Shown here one piece after another: positions 56,286 to 64,000 of a DNA stretch of 64,000 bases. A program made the translations under genes and the position numbers. The notes below the pieces were generated by a model. That model did no database searches. It saw nothing but the letters and a program-made list of their open reading frames with translations, and was not told the DNA's origin. How positions within the stretch are numbered: position 1 is the first letter of the stretch; each line of letters opens with the position of its first letter. Source of the DNA: Raphanus sativus (lineage: Eukaryota; Streptophyta; Magnoliopsida; Brassicales; Brassicaceae). Location of the stretch: the NCBI RefSeq assembly GCF_000801105.2, contig NC_079514.1, positions 17,338,293 through 17,402,292 of the forward strand. The letters are read 5' to 3'.

Positions 56286-58436
56286 GTATTAACATCCCTA
56301 GTCATAACAATCATATCTAAAACAATGTAAATCTACAAAAATATGATCTTACACAAGCAACCATCAATAGTAACACACTCATCTTCATCTTTTTAATATT
56401 TTAAACTTTTTTGCATTTGATCCTTGAAAGATTGGAGAGAATAGTTTAAGATTTTTTTTAGATGATGAGTATAATATGTCATGCTATTTACAAGCACAAT
56501 TTTTTTTTGTATTATCTGTCAGTTTTGGTTTTTTTATGTCTTACTATGTGTTGAAAGATAAACAGCATTCATTACAATAGTACGAACTGACAGATAAAAG
56601 TAGTTCATCGATGTTTAAGAAAATTAACTTAACTCACTTATGTACTTTCCACTTTATTCATTGATGTAAATTTATTATCTGATTGGTTTCATCAGAGTAA
56701 AGTCAAATAAAAATAAAAATCAAAATGAGGAAAATCGAAAGGTGAAAACAATAGTAAAAGAATAAAAATAAAAATAAATATTACTACTGTAGAAAAATAT
56801 AGAGTAAAACTGATTATATACTTTTCTCCATTTAAACATTAATTAATAAATATTAAATAGTTATATTTCACATGATTGGTAATTTTAATGGAATATGGGG
56901 TAAATTGACATTTAGAGTAAATACTTTATGTTCAAAAAATTATTCATTTACACTCTTAATTTGTTAATAGAGAAAAAAATGGATGGCTTTCAATAGTGCA
57001 TATTCACCTTTTCGCTTTCCATTCTCAAAATTAAACAAACCAAATAGTTAATTCAAATTTTCTAACAGGTTTATTGAACAATCACATGAGCGACTTGATC
57101 ATCCCAATTCATTAAAGATGTTTACCCGCAATCCAATCAAATCTTAACGAGCATCACATCTATTAAGCACGTTGTTTAATTTAGACGCTCATTGAAAAGA
57201 ACCAAACATTAAATCCAAGCCAAAATAACATAATAGTATAAAGTGCAAAATTCTCTTAGATGATGAGTATAATGAGAAGATATGCATCCTATTTACAAGC
57301 ACAAATGATTTAAATTTCTATCATATTTTTCTATCTCTTGGTATGTATGAAAAGATAAAGAGCATCCTGCCACTACAATTATTTGAATTGACAGATAAAA
57401 GCATTCATCTATGTTTAGAAAAAATAACATAACTCACTTATGTACCTCCAACTTTATTCACTAATGTTTTGGGTTCTCATTATTTTCATTAGAGTAACTC
57501 AGATAATTAAGAAAATGTGGAAAATAAAATGGTAAAACAAGAGGAAATGAAGAAAAATAAAATAATTGTTATTACCGTATAAAAATATAAAGTAAAACTG
57601 AGTATATACATTTATCTATTTATACAATGTTAAAGTAAATCATAAATGGTTATATTTCACTTGATTGATAAATTATTGTGGAATATAGAATAAAATAAAA
57701 TTTAGAATAAATATATGTGCTAAAAGTATTATTCATTCACTCTCTTAATTTACGGATAGAGAAAAAGGTGGATGCCCCCCCCCCACTAATGTATTATTCA
57801 TTATTCATTTTTTATTTTTAAACTTAAGTCAATAAAATTTTTAATTCAAATTGTCTAAAATGTTTGTTACACGGCTAATTAAACGGCTTGATCATCTCAA
57901 TCCATTAAACATGGAATCTTGAAATCCAATTGAATCTTATTGAACACCACATCCCTTAAGCATATTGTATGATTTAGACACTCATTGAATAGAATCAAAC
58001 ATTTAATTCAAGCCAGCACAACATGAAATACATGTAAATCCAATTGAATCTTATTGAACATCACATCCTTTAAGCATATTGTATGATTTAGACACACTCA
58101 TTGAATATAATCAAACATTTAATTCAATTCAGCACAACATGGAATACATATAACTAAGCAATCATAATATTTCAACAATCTTATCAAAAACAATGTAAAT
58201 TTACGAAAAAATGATCCTACACATGCAACTATCTATAGTTACAAATTCACGTTACTCTTTCGAATATCTTAACATATCCTATGTTTGATCCTTGTAAACC
58301 TGAAGAGAATAAAGTGTAAAAATTATCTTAGATAGTGAATATGATGAGAAGATATGCGTCCTATTTACTAGCACAATGTTTTGCATTTTCTGTCATCGCT
58401 TTTTGATGTCTTAGTATATGTGGAAAGATAAAGAGC

Positions 58437-59130
58437 TCAGGATCTCGCTTTTCCTCCTCCCGCCTTTTAAGTTGGTCTTCAATGGTTTCGAGATAAATGC
58501 AATCATATTCAGATGTATCTTTCTTGTCGAGGCCAAATACAGACTACAAGAAGCTGCTATTTATAGGCCCTAGCAAAACAGTCATTTATTATTAGGATTA
58601 TTATCTTAACTTAATTAATATTCTTACGTAACACGATTATCAAAAAAGATGGAACTTCAATTTAGTATGCTGATAATTTAGTAAGCTGAATAATTCTCCT
58701 ATGGATAAAGGCGCTGTCACTAAATATCAAAGAGTCTTTTTTGCCGGGTATTACCACACGGCTTAATTACGACCTCTCCCTCGGGAATAAGAAGCGATAA
58801 TAAAATGCATTGTATAGAGTACTCCCCCAATTTTCTAGGATTTCCAAAAGTCTATTACTCCTTACTCGACAACTCAAAGCTGACCAGAGTTCTCGTTTAA
58901 CATAAGTGCACTATTTAACTCTGCCTACTTTGATCACACTTTTATTTGTCTATTTTTATTGGCTGATTCCCAGGTAACTGATTTCGACCAATCATTACTC
59001 GTTAACTCTATTCTACATTGGTTTTAGTATCATAATTATCTCAAGACTAGGTTATTGACGTAATACAAAATAATCATTTTTGCATGCATAAACTTTGTTT
59101 TTTTATCTTACTTAACTTCTTCATCAAGAA
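58437..59130. other. Unrelated segment interrupting the repeat array
   Basis: The array module breaks off after GAAAGATAAAGAGC at about 58436. What follows (CTCGCTTTTCCTCCTCCCGC, AGAGTACTCCCCCAATTTTC) is not part of the repeat, and the array resumes in inverted orientation at about 59130. The boundaries are sharp. The segment could be a solo long terminal repeat or other insertion, but no target duplication was found. Confidence 0.4.
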
Positions 59131-61879
59131 ATCAAGGAACTAACATTTTAGACAATTTGAATTAACTATCTAATTGATTTACGTTTGAGAGTGGAAAATG
59201 GAAAAAAATGAATAATACACCAGTGGGATCCATCCACCCTTTTCCTAGTATTTTTAGCATAAATATTTACTCTAAATATTCATTTACTTCACATTCCACT
59301 AAAAAGTTACCAATCAAGTGAAACATAATTATTTATGTTTTACTCTAATCACTGTTTAAATTGATATAATTAAACACTCAGTTTTACACTTTTACTCCAA
59401 ACTTTTCTACAGTAATAATATTTTTTTCTTCATTTACTCTTGTTTCACCATTTCATTTTTCACATTTTTCTTTTATTTGAGTTTACTCCACTGAAACCAA
59501 TCATAACTTAAATTTACATTAATGAATAAATTGGAATGTACATAGGTGAGTTAGATTAATTTTTCTAAACATGGATAAATATATTTTTCTGCCAATTCCA
59601 ATAATTGTAGTGGATGCCTTTTATCTTTCTACATATACCAAGATATAAAAAATATGACAGAAAATATAAAGAAATTGTGCTTGTAAATAGGACACATATC
59701 TTCTCATTATACTCATCATCTAAGAGAGGCTTACACATTTCTCTCAAAGTTTGAAAGAATCAAACGCAAGATATTTTAAAATATTCAAAATGATCAAGAT
59801 GAGTGTGTAATTATGGATAGTTGCATGTTTAGGATCATCTTTTCTTCTAAATTTAGATTGTTTTAGATAAGATTGTTATGATTGTTATGATTACTTAGTT
59901 ATATGTATTCTTTTAGATGGTGAATATAGTGAAAAGACATATGTCATATTTACTAGCACAATTTTTTTACATTTTTTGTCACAATTTTATTGATGCCTTG
60001 GTATGTGTGGAATGATAAAAGGCATCTAAACAGTTCTTCGAAATGACTAAAAACCAGTTCACCTAAGTTTATACAAATGAACATAATTCACTTATGTATC
60101 TCCCATTTTATTTATTAATGTAAATTTAGGTTCTAATTGGTTTTATTAAAGTAAACTTTGGTTTAAGTTGACATCAAATAAATTTTATTTAAGTTATATA
60201 ATTAAAAGTTTATCAAATAAGTATATATTACACAATTAATCAAACAAATTACAGAAATTTTATTAAGAGTTCATAAGAAAACAGATTAAAATAATTAAAA
60301 ACCAAAATTACATGAAATCTTATATTACTTCCATATTTAATATAAATAAAATTAATATAGTTATATTGTCTTAAATACACTAAAATAAAATTTAAAACAC
60401 TATATATAAAAAAAATATTAAAACATATTGATTTTGTAGAATAGCTTTTTGTTAAAAATATTCTTACGCTTTTAAAACATGGGTTAAAATCTAATTTTAG
60501 TTAAATTACGGCCAGGTCGGTCATATTTTAATTGATGAAAGAGATATTTAAATGCTCTCTGACATCTACATCAGTTTTTGGATGAATGAAATTAAACTCA
60601 TGAATTAATACATAATATCATTAAGTTAAGGGATGTTATCATGCATAACATATACTTCTTGTAATTAGGTATACATTAGATTAGTTTGCATGGTTAACCA
60701 TGTTATGACCAATACTTCATGTAATCAACAATTATTTTTCTAAAAAAATACTATTCATTCACACTCTTAATTTATAAATGGATAAAAATGGACTTGACCA
60801 TACTAATCCATTAAATATGTCATCCTGCAATCCAATCAATTCTTAGCGAGCAGGACATCCTACATTATTTGATTTAGACTCTCATTGAAAAGAACCAAAC
60901 ATTCAGTTCGAGTCAATATTACATAAAATACATATAACTAAGTAATCATAACAGTCATAACAATCTTATCTAAAACAATGTAAATCTACGAAAAAATGTT
61001 CTTACAGATGTAATCAAACATATACAAATTCACCTTGATCTTTTTGAATATTCTAACATAACTTGCATTTGATCCTTGCAAACTTGGAGAAAATAAAGTG
61101 TAAGATTTATTTAGGTGATATGTATAATGAGAAGATATGCATCTTATTTACAAACATATTTTTTTGGTATTTTCTGCTACATTTTTTAATGTCTTGGTAT
61201 GTGTGGAAATATAAAGAGCATCCCCTACAATTATTCGAAATGACAGTTAAAAGCATTCACCAATGTTTAGACAAACTAACATAACTCACTTATGTATCTC
61301 TTACTTTATTCATTAATATAAATTCGGGGGTTTTATTGGTTTTATTAGAGTAACTCGAGTAAAATAAAATGATAAAAATAAAATGGTGGAAACAAAAGTA
61401 AAAGAAGTAAATAACATAAATGCTATTATGAAAGAAAAATATTTAGTAAAGCTGAGTATATTATTTTCTCTTTTTAAGCATGACTAGAGTAAAATATAAA
61501 TATTTATGTTTCACTTGATTGATAACTTTTTGGTTAAACGTGTCCATTGTACATGATTAAACTTAATAGCCTTGTTCAAAAACGCATCCGCCTGGACGAT
61601 TCGGCGGCCGATTAAACGTGATAGGTGGGTGAGCGTGGCGATTTGCAACGATTCGGTTGTATTGTATGGAAAATGATTTTCTTAGGTTATAAGTTCGAAA
61701 TCTGATGTTTTTAAGTAGATCATGTATTTTTACCGCATAAAACAAAGGAAAAATGGTGAAAACCGAGAAAAAGCTTGAAAACGCTATGGGAGTGTCGCAG
61801 AAACTCGACCAACAGATTAAAGAAGAAGAGGGTAAAATCGTAAATTTCAATAGTTATTAAAGAAAATCGTAAAAAAATA

Positions 61880-61975
61880 ACAAAAACACACTACCTGGTG
61901 TTCGAAATTGGGTTACTAGGCTACATTAAACAACCCTTACCACTAGGCCACGCTCTACTTTCGTTAGTACTCATC
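61880..61975 (-). mobile_element. tRNA-derived SINE-like element
   Basis: On the minus strand GCGTGGCCTAGTGGTAAGGG (A-box-like, about 61940-61960) is followed by CCCAATTTCGAACACCAGG (B-box-like, about 61893-61911) with tRNA-like spacing. An AT-rich tail follows. It cannot form a proper anticodon arm, so it is a SINE rather than a tRNA gene. Confidence 0.55.
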
Positions 61976-63324
61976 ATAACTAATATATATACGTATGCTA
62001 CCGCACGCGTAGCGCCTAGCGAGTTTCCGAACAATGCTTAATAGTAACAACATGACCACAAAATGATCTCCATTTCACTAACATTTATATTTATATTTTT
62101 TGGCCAGATACTCGAAACCAAGATTTCTCCAAGGGGTTTTGATCCCAGATATTTTCTAAAATGTTTAGTGTCAGTATGCTGATTTATTTAACTTTTGGAT
62201 TATAAATGTAATATCGTTTTCATATTACAACTAAGACGTGAAGAACCGGTTTAAATAACATTCATAATTAGATATTATGTTATTAATAAATTAGTTTAAA
62301 TTATAAAGGGATTCAGATTGCTGATTCTATGGTAACAATAATTATGATTCCACAAAACTTTATATATGAATGATCTACAATGATATTCTTATTATTATTC
62401 TAAGAAGTTATGCTTTTTAATAGGGGATGTACAAAGAGTTGCAGTGATGACACCTCAACATTGAATCAAAAGTTACAATTTAAAAATGTTTTTAATTAAT
62501 ATATATGGGATTAGAATAAAACATAAATAGTTATATTTCACTTGATTGGTAAATTTTTAGTGGAATGTGGAGTAACTTAAAAGTTAAATTAGATCTTTAT
62601 GCTAAAAATATTATCTATTCACATTCTTAATTTTGAATTGAGAAAAATGTGGGTGGCACCCACTATTTTATTATTCATTTTTTCACTTTGTATTCTCAGA
62701 ATTATGCAATCAAATAGTTAATTCAAATTGTATTTATTAAACATCACTTGAGCGATTTGAAAATCTCATACTATTAAACATGCCAACTCACAATCCATTC
62801 AAATCTTAGCGAACATCACATCCACTAAGAACATTACATTTAAACACTCATTGAAAAGAACAGAACATTTAGGTCAAGGCAACATAACATAAAATACATA
62901 TAACTAAGTAATCATAATAATCGTAACAATCTTCTCCAAAATAATGTAAATCTACAAAACAATTTCCTACACATATAATCATCCATAGTTACAAATTCAC
63001 CTTGGTCTTTTTGAATATTCTAACATCTCTTGTGTTTGGTTATGCAAACTTATTAAAAATGTAAGATTTTTTTTTTACAGCAATGTAAGATTTGTTTAGA
63101 TTATGAATACAACGAGATTTTTTCATTTTATGTCACAATTGTTTTATGTCTTTGGTATATGTGGAAAGATAAAGAGAATTCATTAAAATATTCGATTTGG
63201 CAGATAAAAAACAGTTCATCCATATTTAGAAAAACTAACTTAACTCACTTATGTAACTTCCACTTTATTAATTAATGTAAATTTAGGTTTTGGTACGTTT
63301 CATTAAGAGTAGTTTTTTGGCAAC

Positions 63325-63591
63325 ATAAACAGACTCAAACTGACTCTCCAAACCAAACTGGTAGCTCTGCATCCATGTGGACGACATAAGACGATTGCTT
63401 CCTTGCACAGCGTGCGAGATTGTCCGCCTTAGAATTTTGTGCTTGTGGTATATGGATGAGTTCTGAGCTTTGGAAACTTCTCTTCAAGATCTTAATATCT
63501 TCTAGATAACTTGTTAAGGCTGGTCATTCTCCTGGTTTCGAAACCATCTTCACCAACTGAGAAGAATCTGTTGCAAATGTAATTGTAAATT
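63325..63591 (-). pseudogene. Non-LTR-type RNase H domain fragment, cut by a CACTA element
   Basis: The minus strand reads QLVKMVSKPGE, a TGA, then PALTSYLEDIKILKRSF, SSELIHIP and NSKADNLARCARKQ, ending near FGES and a stop. This is the C-terminal half of the RNase H-like domain also present at 9525-9995. The TGA falls at the same Trp codon as in that copy. The upstream half is missing because a CACTA transposon begins at 63592. Confidence 0.7.
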
Positions 63592-64000
63592 CACTACAAG
63601 AAAATGTTGATATTGCCACCAATTTTTGTGTCAAAATAGTTTGTCACAATATTATGACGGATTTCTCACAATTTTGTGACAATACTATTATGTTACAAAA
63701 TAGTAACTATTTAGTCATAATATTGTAACAGAATAAAAAGTAACAAAAGAATGTCACAAATGATGACAAACTAGTGACGGAAAGTTTGTCATACATATTG
63801 TTAGTAATTATGCGACCAGAACTCGTCACTAATTCGTATATATTTTTGATTCATCATTAGTGATTGAGATTTTCTACAAAGTATTTTGACCTTTTGCCTA
63901 CAAAGTAGTTTATATCTAAGCATAAAGAAACTCTGGCAAAAAAAAACTAAAAAGAAAAACAGGGTGTCAGTCGAATGCAAGATGAAGACCAGATGATCCT
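63592..64000 (+). mobile_element. CACTA (En/Spm) transposon, left end; runs off the window
   Basis: CACTACAAGAAAA at 63592 is the terminal motif of CACTA elements. Behind it are many subterminal words in both orientations (TTGTCAC, GTGACAA, ATGACAAAC), the expected transposase-binding array. The rest of the element lies outside the window. Confidence 0.85.

Larger units (their letters stand above)
56330..63300. repeat. Seven-copy degenerate repeat array, units about 0.8-1.1 kb
   Basis: A recurring module contains, in order, AGATGATGAGTATAATGAGA, ATTTACAAGCACAA, TCTTGGTATGTGTGGAAAGA, CATCC.CTACAATTATT, AACTCACTTATGTA, a GAGTAAAA...TATATTTCACTTGATTGGT stretch, AATTCATTAAA and CATTGAAAAGAACCAAACAT. 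Copies of the first words occur near 56440, 57250, 58320, 59910, 61110 and 63080, with one inverted copy near 59690-59760. Some copies carry a local duplication (57922 and 58037, about 115 bp). A poly-C run (57776-57786) lies inside one copy. There is no coding potential. It behaves like a decaying local satellite or a family of nested non-autonomous elements. Confidence 0.7.

Noticed and set aside
61985..62040. GC-rich hairpin-like CGCACGCGTAGCGCC near 62010 as a further Helitron end.
   Set aside because: No CTAG (or its inverse) at the right distance and no partner terminus found.

Overview
The window is nuclear plant DNA from a member of the Brassicaceae. Its genes carry short GT-AG introns, it is very AT-rich between genes, and much of it is layered transposon sequence. 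From memory, the recognisable gene order follows Arabidopsis thaliana chromosome 5 from about AT5G45700 down to AT5G45600. In window order this is an FCP/SCP-type HAD phosphatase, a DUF1264 (oil-body-associated, OBAP-type) protein, a GDSL esterase/lipase, an unnamed secreted or membrane protein, the proteasome lid subunit RPN9, the ATRIP homologue SUV2 and the YEATS protein GAS41. SUV2 is single copy in Arabidopsis, which makes the chromosome 5 assignment the natural one. The species cannot be named from this sequence.

Layout. 0-2.3 kb: two tandem, both broken, ECA1/prolamin-like small-protein genes. 2.5-3.3 kb: HAD phosphatase. 4.1-10.3 kb: a tandem repeat split by a 3-kb Helitron carrying a sucrose synthase (SUS5/6-type) gene fragment, a DUF1985 fragment, and a MULE carrying an RNase H fragment. 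11-20.6 kb: genic island (DUF1264, GDSL lipase, unknown protein, several SINE-like insertions). 21.6-29.4 kb: an ML-domain lipid-recognition gene flanked by two TSD-bounded MULEs, the larger carrying a HAKAI-like gene fragment. 29.4-42.3 kb: almost gene-free, with a hAT element, Helitrons, a fourth MULE and AT-rich repeats. 42.8-52.5 kb: conserved genic block (RPN9 and SUV2 divergent, a C2-like gene, GAS41). 52.9-64 kb: a Mutator-like MITE, Helitron ends, a glutamine synthetase exon relic, a 7-kb array of degenerate repeats, and a CACTA transposon inserted into an RNase H relic at the right edge.

The host genes do not form one pathway. They are an ancestral gene neighbourhood that has been stretched by transposons. 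What stands out is how well the insertions can be dated and bounded from the window itself. Four MULEs and one Mutator-like MITE carry clear 9-10 bp target duplications, a hAT carries a perfect 8-bp duplication, and two Helitrons plus the hAT have paralogous empty sites elsewhere in the window. Three elements carry pieces of host or retroelement genes. The most interesting gene-level signal is the ML gene, where an in-frame stop codon sits inside a splice donor: splicing through it would give a two-domain protein, and retaining the intron a one-domain protein.

Exon boundaries were placed by eye from GT-AG sites and reading-frame continuity. Homology calls are from memory of family sequences; no search was run.
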